NCBI RefSeq assembly: GCF_035967765.1
Contig: NZ_JAYWIT010000025.1
Length of the DNA: 64,000 nucleotides
Direction: 5' to 3' (one strand)
Origin: Conexibacter stalactiti
GTDB taxonomy: Bacteria; Actinomycetota; Thermoleophilia; Solirubrobacterales; Solirubrobacteraceae
The first letter of the stretch is position 1. Each line of letters starts with the position of its first letter. The position numbers and the translations under genes are program-made. The notes under the pieces were generated by a model. The model saw only the letters and a program-made list of their open reading frames with translations. It was not told where the DNA came from and did no database searches. Of this stretch, positions 1-7,267 are shown in pieces.

Positions 1-268
1 CGGCGACCGCCTGCTCGTCGAGGCCGCCGCGCAGCAGGCCCCGCGCCGCGGCCGCGCCGCCGGCGGCGGCGCTGTCGCGCTCCAGCCGCGCGACCGCGTG
101 GCCGCGCTCGCGCAGCAGGTCGTCGAGCTGGTCGACGACGCGCTCCTCGCCGCCCGCGGCGCGATAGCGGTTGTGCAGCAGGAGGACACGCGTGGGCTCG
201 TCGCCCGCCCGTGCCGAGGCGCCGGGCGCAGGCGCCGTGCGCGCGCTGGATCGATCCGTCGAGGCCAC
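1..268 (-). CDS. Glycosyltransferase family 4, N-terminal part (cut by window edge)
   Basis: The minus strand is open from a GTG at 268 to the window edge. After a roughly 25-residue Ala/Arg-rich leader the product reads VLLLHNRYRAAGGEERVV, the usual first beta-strand and loop of GT4 (GT-B fold) glycosyltransferases, whose Gly-Gly-Glu loop lies in the acceptor cleft. Only about 89 residues are inside the window, so the donor-binding domain is missing. It lies head to head with another glycosyltransferase (start 299), leaving about 30 bp for a shared promoter, which suggests a polysaccharide or cell-wall glycan locus to the left. The GTG is the only plausible in-frame start I can find; no ribosome-binding site is obvious. 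Family call is fairly safe, the sugar is unknown. Confidence 0.7.
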   Translation of the reverse strand, partial: MASTDRSSARTAPAPGASARAGDEPTRVLLLHNRYRAAGGEERVVDQLDDLLRERGHAVARLERDSAAAGGAAAARGLLRGGLDEQAVA

Positions 269-298
269 TGGCGAGCGATTCTGGCAGGCTGCCCCGTC

Positions 299-1405
299 AT
301 GGCGATCGCGCTGGTCACCAACGTCATCACGCCGTACCGCGCCCCGCTCTACCGGCTGCTGGCCGAGCGCTACGGCGTCGAGGTGCTCTGCTTCGGCGCC
401 GGGCAGAGCTACGTGCCGGCATGGTTCGGCGACCTCGACGCGCAGCTGGCGGCGGCGCCCTTCCCCGCCCGGCGGCTCGACGGGCCGCGCGCGGCGCTGC
501 GGCTCGGTGCCCGCTACGCGGCGGCGATCGCGCCGGTCGCGGGCGGCGCGATGCTGCCGGCGACCTACGCCGGGATGCGCGCGCGGCGGCGCAGATTCGT
601 GCTGTGGGCGTCGGTCTGGGCCCACCCGCGCGGCGGCGCGAAGGCCGCGGTCGCCTTCCCGCTCGTGCGGCACGTCTACCGCCACGCCGACGCGGTCGTG
701 ACCTACGGCCCGCACGTCAGCCGCTACGTCGCCGGCTATCGCGGCCGCACCGACGACGTCTTCGTCGCGCCGCAGTCGGTCGACGGCGCGCTCTTCGGCC
801 GCCCGGTGGCGCCGGCCGAGACGGCCACCTGGCGCGCGGCCAACGGCCTGCCGCCCGACGCGCCGCTGCTGCTGTACGTCGGCCGGCTGGTGCCGGAGAA
901 GGGGATCGAGGTGCTGCTCGACGCCTGGCGCCGCGTCCACGCCGCCGCTCCGCGGGCTCGCCTCGTCGCGATCGGCGACGGCGAGCTGGCGCCGCTGGTC
1001 GCGGCGGCCGACGGCGCGCACCTGCTGGCGCCGGTCGGCGCCGAGCAGCTGCCGGTCGCCTACGCGGCCGCGAGCGCGGTGACGCTGCCGTCGATCCCGA
1101 CGCCGCGCTTCCGCGAGCCATGGGGGCTCGTCTGCAACGAGGCACTGCACCAGGCGACGCCGGTCGTGGCGACCGACGCGGTCGGCGCCGTCGCCGGCGG
1201 CCTCGTCCGCGACGGGCAGACTGGCCTCGTCGTGCCGGCCGGCGACGCCGCCGCGCTGGCGGCCGCGCTCACACGGCTGCTCGACGACGCGCCGCTGCGT
1301 GAGCGGCTCGGCAACGATGGCCGCGCGGCGCTCGCCGCCCACACGCACGCGCTGCAGGCCGACGCCTTCGGCCGCGCCCTCGCGGCCGCCGGAATCAGCA
1401 GCTAA
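299..1405 (+). CDS. Glycosyltransferase, family 4
   Basis: A 368-residue GT-B glycosyltransferase predicted to move a sugar from a nucleotide-sugar to a lipid- or glycan-linked acceptor at the inner face of the membrane. The N-terminus MAIALVTNVITPYRAPLYR is the typical first Rossmann strand. The C-terminal half has the donor-binding signatures YVGRLVPEKGIEVLLDAW and, near the end, EPWGLVCNEAL with the conserved Glu that contacts the nucleotide-sugar ribose or phosphate. The ATG at 299 is chosen because the family homology begins exactly there; the frame stays open upstream to a GTG at 98, but that stretch is Arg/Ala-rich and antisense to the divergent glycosyltransferase. No membrane segment. 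A large inverted repeat follows the stop. The donor and acceptor cannot be told from sequence. Confidence 0.85.
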   Translation: MAIALVTNVITPYRAPLYRLLAERYGVEVLCFGAGQSYVPAWFGDLDAQLAAAPFPARRLDGPRAALRLGARYAAAIAPVAGGAMLPATYAGMRARRRRFVLWASVWAHPRGGAKAAVAFPLVRHVYRHADAVVTYGPHVSRYVAGYRGRTDDVFVAPQSVDGALFGRPVAPAETATWRAANGLPPDAPLLLYVGRLVPEKGIEVLLDAWRRVHAAAPRARLVAIGDGELAPLVAAADGAHLLAPVGAEQLPVAYAAASAVTLPSIPTPRFREPWGLVCNEALHQATPVVATDAVGAVAGGLVRDGQTGLVVPAGDAAALAAALTRLLDDAPLRERLGNDGRAALAAHTHALQADAFGRALAAAGISS

Positions 1406-1409
1406 GCCC

Positions 1410-1459
1410 GGAAGTTCCCAGGCACGCGGCGCGGCTCAGCGCGCCAGCGTGGAACTTCC
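1410..1459. terminator. Probable bidirectional terminator (long inverted repeat)
   Basis: GGAAGTTCC (1410-1418) pairs with GGAACTTCC (1451-1459), enclosing a GC-rich, partly self-complementary loop. It fills the gap between two convergent genes (stops at 1405 and 1472). There is no clear U-tract, so termination is inferred from position and symmetry. Confidence 0.5.
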
Positions 1460-1471
1460 AAAGTGACGAAG

Positions 1472-1747
1472 TCACTCCCCGACGCTGAAGAGCGCGTCGA
1501 GGTCGTGTCTGGAGTAGACCTCGAAGGCGACCATCGTCTGCGTCTTGACGATCCCGGGCAGGCGCGAGAGCGTCTCGGTCACGACGTGCGCGAGGTCGTC
1601 CTGCTCGCGCAGCCGCAGCACGGCCGCGAAGTCCCACTCGCCGGTCACCGAGTACGCCTCAGCGACGCCGGGGATCTCGGCGAGCTGGCCGCCGAGCTCG
1701 GCGAGCGATGTCCGCTCGGCCTGGATCAGCACGATCGCGTGGGTCAT
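1472..1747 (-). CDS. Lrp/AsnC-type ligand-binding (RAM) domain protein
   Basis: A 91-residue stand-alone RAM/ACT-like domain, the effector-binding half of Lrp/AsnC regulators, without a DNA-binding helix-turn-helix. Landmarks are MTHAIVLIQAE, the central VTGEWDFAAVL (the V-x-G-x-x-D turn where amino acids bind in the family) and the closing IVKTQTMVAFEVYS. Its ATG overlaps the stop of the upstream UPF0173 hydrolase by one base (TGATG), so the two are probably translated together. Stand-alone RAM proteins can pair with full-length Lrp partners or sense amino acids alone; which applies here cannot be seen. Confidence 0.85.
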   Translation of the reverse strand: MTHAIVLIQAERTSLAELGGQLAEIPGVAEAYSVTGEWDFAAVLRLREQDDLAHVVTETLSRLPGIVKTQTMVAFEVYSRHDLDALFSVGE

Positions 1748-2421
1748 CAGCTGCTCCAGCTCTCGCCCGGCGCGAGCACGACCACCTTCGAGGAGGTCTG
1801 CGCCTCGACGTCGGCCTTGAACGCCTGGGCGTCGGTCTCGATCGGCGGGAACGTGTCGTAGTGGATCGGGATCACGGTCTCGGCGCCGATCAGCTTGACC
1901 GCCTCGACCGCGTCGTGACGGTCCATCGTGTAGTGGCCGCCGATCGGCACCAGCGCCACGTCGATCTTGCGCGCGCGACCCGGCAGCGCCAGGTCGGAGA
2001 AGAGGCACGTGTCGCCGAGGTGGTAGATCGTCGTGCCCTTGAAGTCGATCACGAGTCCCGCGGCGATGTGCGGCGTCCCGCTCGGCGAGACCGCGGTGTG
2101 AAATGCCGGCACGAGCTTGACCGAGCCCCAGTCGAACGTGATCGTGCCGCCGAGGTTCGGGTCGACGACGTCGACGCCCGCTCTGCCGATCTCGTGCGCG
2201 AGCTCGACGACGGCGAGCACGGTCGCGCCGGTGCGCTTGGCGATCGCGACGGTGTCGCCGAGATGATCGGCGTGGCCGTGCGTCAGCAGGATGGCCTGCG
2301 CGTCGAGCTCGCCGGCGGTCGCGGCCGCTCTCGGGTTCCCGGTCAGGAACGGGTCGGTCAGGACGGCCGTGTCGCCGTCACTCAACGAGAACGCCGACTG
2401 ACCGAGGAATCGCAGCTGCAT
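1747..2421 (-). CDS. UPF0173 metal-dependent hydrolase (MBL fold)
   Basis: A 224-residue metallo-beta-lactamase-fold hydrolase of the UPF0173 family. It starts MQLRFLGQSAFSL and carries the metal-binding LTHGHADHLGD motif (His-x-His-x-Asp-His, residues about 48-53), a second-site His in the PAFHTAVSP segment, the family YHLGDTCLF strand and a C-terminal PIHYDTFPP motif. Length matches the family (about 225). A GGGGGAG ribosome-binding site precedes the ATG. It lies between a small unknown gene upstream (stop at 2423) and the RAM-domain gene downstream, forming a three-gene unit. The physiological substrate of the family is not established. Confidence 0.92.
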   Translation of the reverse strand: MQLRFLGQSAFSLSDGDTAVLTDPFLTGNPRAAATAGELDAQAILLTHGHADHLGDTVAIAKRTGATVLAVVELAHEIGRAGVDVVDPNLGGTITFDWGSVKLVPAFHTAVSPSGTPHIAAGLVIDFKGTTIYHLGDTCLFSDLALPGRARKIDVALVPIGGHYTMDRHDAVEAVKLIGAETVIPIHYDTFPPIETDAQAFKADVEAQTSSKVVVLAPGESWSS

Positions 2422-2422
2422 C

Positions 2423-2764
2423 TCACTCCCCCTTCGAGGTGGTGGTGTCGTCCGCCTGAAGCGTCTTCGCGAGCTGGAAGCCCACGGCCACGCCGACGAG
2501 CATGCCCAGCCGGGTCTCCTCCGCAACGAGCGTGCTGATCGCCAGCTTGCGCTCCGCGAGATCCTCCGTGCCGGCCGCCGAGTGGACCGCCTGGTCGTGG
2601 ATCTCACCGAACCAGCCGCCGTCGGAGAGCGCGGCGTTCAGCACTCTCTGCAGCTGCGGCGCGGCGCGCGCGACCAGCTCCTGCGCATCACGCATCCGCT
2701 CGGCGTCCTCCAGCGAGGCGACAGCCGCTTCGAGCTCGGCATCGGTGTAGGCGCGCTCAGCCAC
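2423..2764 (-). CDS. Hypothetical protein (113 aa)
   Basis: I do not recognise this family. The protein is acidic and helix-rich, beginning VAERAYTDAELEAAV, with a hydrophobic Gly-containing segment GMLVGVAVGFQLA near the C-terminus that is too short to be a confident membrane span. The GTG at 2764 is preferred over the ATG at 2773 because a TACGAT -10-like box ends exactly 7 nt before it, the leaderless arrangement seen repeatedly in this window. It ends one base before the UPF0173 start and is probably the first gene of that small operon. Confidence 0.65.
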   Translation of the reverse strand: MAERAYTDAELEAAVASLEDAERMRDAQELVARAAPQLQRVLNAALSDGGWFGEIHDQAVHSAAGTEDLAERKLAISTLVAEETRLGMLVGVAVGFQLAKTLQADDTTTSKGE

Positions 2765-2771
2765 GGCGCCC

Positions 2772-2777
2772 ATCGTA
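2772..2777 (-). promoter_or_regulatory. -10 box of a leaderless promoter
   Basis: Reads TACGAT on the minus strand, followed by 7 nt and the GTG at 2764. This fits the actinobacterial TANNNT consensus and places the transcription start on the start codon. No -35 box assigned. Confidence 0.55.
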
Positions 2778-2844
2778 GCGACGCGGCGCACGCGGGCCCG
2801 GTGCCCCCGGCGGGGCGCGGCGGCACGGCCGGCCCGGAGCCGGC

Positions 2845-3615
2845 TCAGCGCCGCGCGAGGCGCGCGAGCGGCAGCCCGGCGAGCAGACCGACGACGAGGC
2901 CGGTCGCGCCCGCGACCGCGTTCGCCTCGTGGACGGCCAGCGGCATCAGCAGCAGCAGGAGCGCGAAGACACCGACGCCGAGCAGGTCGCCGTCGACCTC
3001 GCGCCCACGCCGTGCCTCCATCAGATCAGGCACCGCCCACGCCGCCAGCAGCGCCAGCGCGGCGCCGTTGCCGCCGAGCGCCGGCCACGTCAGGCCGGTC
3101 AGGCTCGCGACGGCGAGGCCGCCGGCGCCGCCGAGCAGGAAGAGGGCGACGACGACGAACGGGCCGTGGCGGCGCTCCAGCAGCCAGCCGAAGATCGCGA
3201 TCGCGAACAGCGTCACGAAGGCGTAGCCGCTGCTGTCGTACGCGAAGACGGCGGTGAGCGCATGCCACCAGTTGCTGCTGTCGAGGTCCAACAGGACCGT
3301 GAAGTCGACGTAGCGAGCCGGATCGGCGCGCAGGTAGATCAGCAGCAGCAGGCTGGCGAGCACCAGCGCGGCGGTCGCGTACGGTCGCGCGTCAACGCGG
3401 ATGCCGGGGATCTCGCCGCGCTTGAGCGGGCCGAGCGATGGCTTCGGCGCCTTGCGCTGCGCGCGCGGTCTGTCCTTCGGACGGCCGCTTCTGTCGAGCT
3501 TTGGCGCACGCTTGCGCAGCCGGTTGCCGCAATACGGGCACTCGGTGATGTACGGGCTGACCTCAGACCCGCAGCTCTTACAGATGACGAACAGGTCAGG
3601 GCCGCCGCTGCTCAC
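2845..3615 (-). CDS. Zinc-ribbon plus rhomboid-like membrane protein, catalytic residues lost
   Basis: A 256-residue protein. Residues 12-30 form a zinc ribbon (CKSC and CPYC pairs), residues 35-70 are a basic linker, and from about 80 there are six hydrophobic segments arranged like a rhomboid protease. In active rhomboids the fourth helix carries G-x-S-G and the sixth a His; here the matching stretches are GGNGAALALL (Asn183 for Ser) and AGATGLVVGLLAG (Gly236 where His is expected by eye alignment). It is therefore probably a pseudo-rhomboid that binds rather than cuts membrane proteins. GTG start: a TAGACT box ends 6 nt upstream (leaderless). The zinc ribbon presumably faces the cytoplasm. 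Confidence 0.75.
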   Translation of the reverse strand: MSSGGPDLFVICKSCGSEVSPYITECPYCGNRLRKRAPKLDRSGRPKDRPRAQRKAPKPSLGPLKRGEIPGIRVDARPYATAALVLASLLLLIYLRADPARYVDFTVLLDLDSSNWWHALTAVFAYDSSGYAFVTLFAIAIFGWLLERRHGPFVVVALFLLGGAGGLAVASLTGLTWPALGGNGAALALLAAWAVPDLMEARRGREVDGDLLGVGVFALLLLLMPLAVHEANAVAGATGLVVGLLAGLPLARLARR

Positions 3616-3621
3616 GCATCC

Positions 3622-3627
3622 AGTCTA
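3622..3627 (-). promoter_or_regulatory. -10 box of a leaderless promoter
   Basis: TAGACT on the minus strand, 6 nt before the GTG of the pseudo-rhomboid gene at 3615. Confidence 0.5.
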
Positions 3628-3629
3628 GA

Positions 3630-3649
3630 CCCCGGAGCGGGTTCCGGGG
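3630..3649 (-). terminator. Terminator-like hairpin after the GCS2 gene
   Basis: CCCCGGA (3630-3636) and TCCGGGG (3643-3649) form a 7-bp stem with a 6-nt loop, starting 14 nt beyond the stop of the minus-strand GCS2 ligase. It also lies just upstream of the next promoter. Confidence 0.5.
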
Positions 3650-3663
3650 CGCTCACACGGCGC

Positions 3664-4791
3664 TCAGACCGCAGTGGCCGCGACGATTTCGGCCATCACC
3701 TCGTGCAGGTCGTGGTTCGCCTCGTGCACGACGCGCTGCCGCGCCGCGCCGTTGCCGCGCTGCAGCAGGTCCTCGACGGCCGCCAGGTCGGCGGCGCCGC
3801 CGAGATCCTGCGCATGCTCGCGCAGGCGGTCGAGGAGCCGTCGCGCCAGCTCGCGCGTGCTGACGCGATCGGTGCTCGGCAGATCGACCAGCTCGCCGTC
3901 GAGACCGTGGCGCGCCGCCAGCCACTTGTTCTCGTCGATCATCTGATGCGGGTACTTCGACAGCCGCTTGCCGGCCTCGAAGTGCTCGGCCAGCTCCTTC
4001 ACCATCGCCTGGATCAGCGCCGTCAGCCCGAGCGTGTGCTCGATCCTCGTCTGACTGTCCATCACGCGTATCTCGACCGTGCCGAGGTTGGGGTGCGGGC
4101 GCACGTCGTACCAGAGGTAGGTGTAGTCCTCGATCACCCCGCTGCGGACCATGAAGCCGATCTTGGCCGCGTAGTCGTCCCAGTCGTCGTAGGTCGGCGG
4201 GATCCCCACGCGCGGGAAGGCGCGGAAGATCGGCGTGCGCGTCGAGGCGAGGCCGGTCGCGTCGGCGCGCCAGAAGGGCGAGTTGGCCGACAGCGCCAGC
4301 AGCACCGGCAGGTGGATGCGCATGCCGTTGGCGACGTGGATCGCCTTGTCGGCGTCGTCGAGGCCGACGTGGACGTGCTGTCCGAAGATGATCTCCTGAC
4401 GCGCGACGAACTTGAGGTCGCTGACGAGATCCCGGTAGCGGTCGCGGCCGACGATCCGCTGCTGCTCCCACATCGCGAACGGGTGCGTCCCGGCGGAGCC
4501 GATCGCCAGGCCGCGGCCGGCGGCGGCGTCGATCACCTGGCGGCGGAGGCCGCGCAGCTCGGCGCCGGCGGCGGCGGTGTCGGGCTGCGGCGTCGTCGCG
4601 ATCTCCAGCACCGACTCCATCAGCTCCGGCTTGACGGACTCCGACGGCGCCGCCTCCAGCATCGTCTCGATCGCGTTCGACAGCTCGAGCGTCCCAGCAT
4701 CGAGGATCATCAGCTCCTCCTCGATGCCGATCGTGTAGTTGGGACCGTCGAAGTGGGGTTCGGGTTTAGACTCGGACGTCACTTCGCTCAA
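3664..4791 (-). CDS. GCS2-family carboxylate-amine ligase (YbdK type)
   Basis: A 375-residue ATP-dependent ligase of the GCS2 superfamily, which joins a carboxylate (often glutamate gamma-carboxyl) to an amine such as cysteine. The nucleotide/metal signature IGIEEELMILD is near residue 22, followed by the GSAGTHPFAMWEQQ loop, FGQHVHVGLDD with its metal-binding His residues, and TVEIRVMDSQT near 245. Length is normal for YbdK-type members. The start is a TTG preceded by GGGGGGA; a GTG three codons later is an alternative. It is divergent from the DUF2090 gene with 29 bp between starts. Glutamate-cysteine ligase activity is possible but not shown; many members are annotated only as carboxylate-amine ligases. 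Confidence 0.88.
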   Translation of the reverse strand: MSEVTSESKPEPHFDGPNYTIGIEEELMILDAGTLELSNAIETMLEAAPSESVKPELMESVLEIATTPQPDTAAAGAELRGLRRQVIDAAAGRGLAIGSAGTHPFAMWEQQRIVGRDRYRDLVSDLKFVARQEIIFGQHVHVGLDDADKAIHVANGMRIHLPVLLALSANSPFWRADATGLASTRTPIFRAFPRVGIPPTYDDWDDYAAKIGFMVRSGVIEDYTYLWYDVRPHPNLGTVEIRVMDSQTRIEHTLGLTALIQAMVKELAEHFEAGKRLSKYPHQMIDENKWLAARHGLDGELVDLPSTDRVSTRELARRLLDRLREHAQDLGGAADLAAVEDLLQRGNGAARQRVVHEANHDLHEVMAEIVAATAV

Positions 4792-4820
4792 TTTTTCCCC
4801 CCGACTCTGAGGACGGTTTC

Positions 4821-5741
4821 ATGGCTCTCGGCTACGACGGCAAGCTGTACATCCTCGCCTTCGATCATCGCGGTTCCTTCCAGAAGAAGATGTTCGGCAT
4901 CGAGGGTGATCCGACGCCGGAGGAGACCGCCACGATCGCCGACGCCAAGCAGCTGATCTACGAGGGAATGGCGCTCGCCGCCGACCGCGGCGCCGACAAC
5001 AGCACGCTCGGCGTGCTCGTCGACGAGCAGTTCGGCGGTGACATCCCGAACGAGGCGAAGGCGAAGGGCCTGAAGCTCGCGATGCCGGTCGAGAAGAGCG
5101 GCCAGAACGAGTTCGACTTCCAGTACGGCGACGACTTCGGCGCCCACATCGAGACGTTCGACCCCGCCTTCTCGAAGGTCCTCGTCCGCTACAACCCCGA
5201 CGACCCGGACGCCGCGGTCAACCCGCGTCAGAACGAGAAGCTCAAGCGCCTCGCCGACTGGCTGCACGCCAACGGCCGCAAGTTCCTCTACGAGCTGCTG
5301 GTGCCGGCGACCGACGAGCAGCTCGCCTCCGTCGGCGGCGACACCGACCGCTACGACGCCGAGCTGCGCCCGGAGCTGATGCGCCGCGCGATCGAGGAGA
5401 CGCAGGCGTACGGGATCGAGGTCGACATCTGGAAGATCGAGGGCGTCGACGCCCAGGCCGACGCCGAGACGCTCGCGAAGCAGGCGCGCAGCGGCGAGGG
5501 TCGTGAGGGTGTCGTCTGCGTCCTGCTCGGCCGCGGCGCCAGCGACGCGAAGGTCGACCACTGGCTGCGCGAGGCGGCGCCGGTCGACGGCTTCATCGGC
5601 TTCGCGATCGGCCGCTCGATCTGGTGGGACAGCCTCAGAGGCTTCCTCGCCGGCGACGTCGCGCGGGCCGACGCGGCGTCGAAGATCGCGGACAACTACC
5701 TCCGCTTCATCGGGGTCTACGAGCAGCAGGAAGTCCACTAG
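4821..5741 (+). CDS. DUF2090 aldolase-like protein (TIM barrel)
   Basis: A 306-residue stand-alone member of the DUF2090 family, related to the C-terminal aldolase-like domain of IolC-type 5-dehydro-2-deoxygluconokinases. It opens YILAFDHRGSF, the family's first barrel strand, and later shows VLVRYNPDD, KFLYELLVPAT, EVDIWKIEG and a phosphate-binding-like GFAIGRSIWW near the C-terminus. The kinase half found in the inositol pathway is absent, and no other myo-inositol gene is nearby, so the substrate is open. GAGGA is spaced 7 nt before the ATG. A perfect hairpin terminator follows 21 nt after the stop, so the gene is probably monocistronic. Confidence 0.82.
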   Translation: MALGYDGKLYILAFDHRGSFQKKMFGIEGDPTPEETATIADAKQLIYEGMALAADRGADNSTLGVLVDEQFGGDIPNEAKAKGLKLAMPVEKSGQNEFDFQYGDDFGAHIETFDPAFSKVLVRYNPDDPDAAVNPRQNEKLKRLADWLHANGRKFLYELLVPATDEQLASVGGDTDRYDAELRPELMRRAIEETQAYGIEVDIWKIEGVDAQADAETLAKQARSGEGREGVVCVLLGRGASDAKVDHWLREAAPVDGFIGFAIGRSIWWDSLRGFLAGDVARADAASKIADNYLRFIGVYEQQEVH

Positions 5742-5762
5742 GACCTCCCCTTCCCGCGGACT

Positions 5763-5788
5763 CGGCCGTCCACTCGCGTGGACGGCCG
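5763..5788 (+). terminator. Hairpin terminator after the DUF2090 gene
   Basis: CGGCCGTCCAC, a 4-nt loop TCGC, then GTGGACGGCCG: a perfect 11-bp stem beginning 21 nt past the stop codon. No U-run follows, as is common in high-GC genomes. Confidence 0.7.
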
Positions 5789-5955
5789 GGCGCGGGCAGC
5801 ACCCGGCGCGCTCCTCGCCGCGACGGCCCGCGCACCGCGCCCAGTCGGCGCCTCTTTGCGCAGCGCGACGCGCGCTCTGCGCCGTCTCCGCCCCGCGATC
5901 GTTCCGCGGCGGACGCAGTTGCCGGCCACGGCCTTGCGCCGCCGCCGCGCGCGGC

Positions 5956-5961
5956 TACGCT
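5956..5961 (+). promoter_or_regulatory. -10 box of a leaderless promoter
   Basis: TACGCT ends 7 nt before the ATG at 5969, placing the transcription start on the start codon of the nuclease gene. Confidence 0.55.
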
Positions 5962-5968
5962 CGGCCGC

Positions 5969-6508
5969 ATGACCTGGCCGCGCGCCCTTCCCTGGATCGC
6001 CCTGCTGCTGGTCGCCGGCCTCGTGCTCGGCGACGTCCGACCGCCCGGCGGCTGGCCCGGCTGGCTCGGCGGCGGCGACCCCGCCCTGCGCCCCGGGGGC
6101 AGCACCGCGGCGCAGGTCGAGCGCGTCGTCGACGGCGACACGATCGCCGTCCGCGTCGGCGACGAGCGCGAGCGCGTGCGCTACATCGGCGTCGACACAC
6201 CGGAGACGGTCAAGCCCGACGCCCCGGTCGAGTGCTGGGGCCCGGCGGCGAGCGCGCTCAACAAGCGGCTTGTGCGCGACGGCGAGCAGGTCACATTGCG
6301 CTTCGACCGCGAGCTGCGCGACCGCTACGGCCGCCTGCTGGCGTACGTCTACCGCGGCCGCGATCGGCTGTTCGTCAACGCCCGGCTCGTGCGCGACGGC
6401 GCCGCCAGAACGCTCTCGATCAGCCCCAACACCGCGCATGCTGGCGAGCTGGCGAGGCTTCAGGCAGACGCCCGCGCCGCCGGTCGCGGCATGTGGGGCG
6501 CCTGCTGA
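5969..6508 (+). CDS. Secreted or anchored thermonuclease (SNase-like)
   Basis: A 179-residue staphylococcal-nuclease-fold protein. Residues 5-22 are hydrophobic (signal peptide or N-terminal anchor). The OB-fold core begins VERVVDGDTIAVRV with the calcium-binding Asp residues, then RVRYIGVDTPET with the catalytic Arg and Asp, and ends with DRYGRLLAYVY and the ANAR-like NARLVRDG motif. Ca2+-dependent cleavage of DNA or RNA outside the membrane is the family activity. The start is fixed by homology and by the TACGCT box 7 nt upstream. About 230 bp before it hold only the terminator of the preceding gene and no other gene I can support. Confidence 0.88.
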   Translation: MTWPRALPWIALLLVAGLVLGDVRPPGGWPGWLGGGDPALRPGGSTAAQVERVVDGDTIAVRVGDERERVRYIGVDTPETVKPDAPVECWGPAASALNKRLVRDGEQVTLRFDRELRDRYGRLLAYVYRGRDRLFVNARLVRDGAARTLSISPNTAHAGELARLQADARAAGRGMWGAC

Positions 6509-6565
6509 GCTGGGTGAAGATCCGGTGACGGCGGCGTCATAACCAGTGGTAGGCTTTCGAACTTC

Positions 6566-6805
6566 ATGAGAATGCGTCAGAGTCTTGCCCAGTTCGAGCA
6601 GGCTTTTTACGAAGAGTCGATGGTCGACCGCGCCCGGCGCGAGCGACTGGCGAACACCGCGCAGCAGCGCGCGCGCAAGCGCGAGCTGGAGAAGATCCAC
6701 AAGCGCGGATCCTTCCGCTTCGCGCTGCTCGTGCTCACGCTCATCGCGACCGCCGTCATCGTGACGATCGTGATGTTCCGCACGCTCTATATCGTGATGG
6801 GCTGA
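6566..6805 (+). CDS. Small single-pass membrane protein (79 aa)
   Basis: Unrecognised family. The first 48 residues are highly charged and helical (many Arg/Glu, likely coiled coil), followed by one membrane span at about 51-75 with little after it. The predicted topology is cytoplasmic N-terminus, C-terminus at the outer face. A TAGGCT box lies 10 nt before the ATG, so the mRNA may have little or no leader. It is convergent with csrA 36 bp away. Confidence 0.7.
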   Translation: MRMRQSLAQFEQAFYEESMVDRARRERLANTAQQRARKRELEKIHKRGSFRFALLVLTLIATAVIVTIVMFRTLYIVMG

Positions 6806-6841
6806 GCCAAGCCGTCGCGTACCCGCTCGAAAGCGGGCGCG

Positions 6842-7081
6842 TCAGGACTCGGCACCGCCTCCAAGCTTGCGCAGCGCCGCATCGACTTCTTCCTTGGCGC
6901 CCTCTCCAGCGGCGAGGTTCTCCTGCTGGATCTCGAGGTAGACCTCCTTGCGGAACACGGGGACGTCCCGCGGCGCCTGGATGCCGATGCGGACCTTCTC
7001 GCCCATGATCGCGAGCACCGAAACCTCTATCTCGTCGCCGATCATGATGCTCTGGTTTGACTTGCGCGTCAGAACCAACAT
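6842..7081 (-). CDS. csrA: Carbon storage regulator CsrA
   Basis: A 79-residue RNA-binding protein that represses or stabilises mRNAs through GGA motifs in hairpin loops. The sequence has the conserved MLVLTRKSNQSIMIGDEIEV strands and the RIGIQAPRDVPVFRKE segment, including the Arg (in the position of Arg44 of E. coli CsrA) and the IGI/APxxxxVxRxE signature. The C-terminal extension is short and Gly-rich. GGGAGG lies 11 nt before the ATG and could itself be a CsrA target. No flagellar gene or fliW is in the window, so its partner is not evident. The 186-bp region upstream is shared with the divergent gene at 7268. Confidence 0.95.
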   Translation of the reverse strand: MLVLTRKSNQSIMIGDEIEVSVLAIMGEKVRIGIQAPRDVPVFRKEVYLEIQQENLAAGEGAKEEVDAALRKLGGGAES

Positions 7082-7267
7082 TGCGCTCTCTGCCTCCCTG
7101 CTGGCGGATGGGCCGGACACGACCGGGGAGGGCAAGTCCAGAGACAGCCGGTCGCTCAAAAAGCAAGCATAACGAGCAGGTACAGGGCTCTTCGCATTTC
7201 CTCCCGCATTCCTCCTGGAAGAACGGCGGGTCGTCGGGGTCGCACTTTCCGCTAGTGTCCGCGCGCG

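Noticed and set aside
2929..4956. 675-codon plus-strand frame opposite the pseudo-rhomboid and GCS2 genes
   Set aside because: Low-complexity Arg/Asp/Gln composition and complete overlap with two well-supported minus-strand genes.
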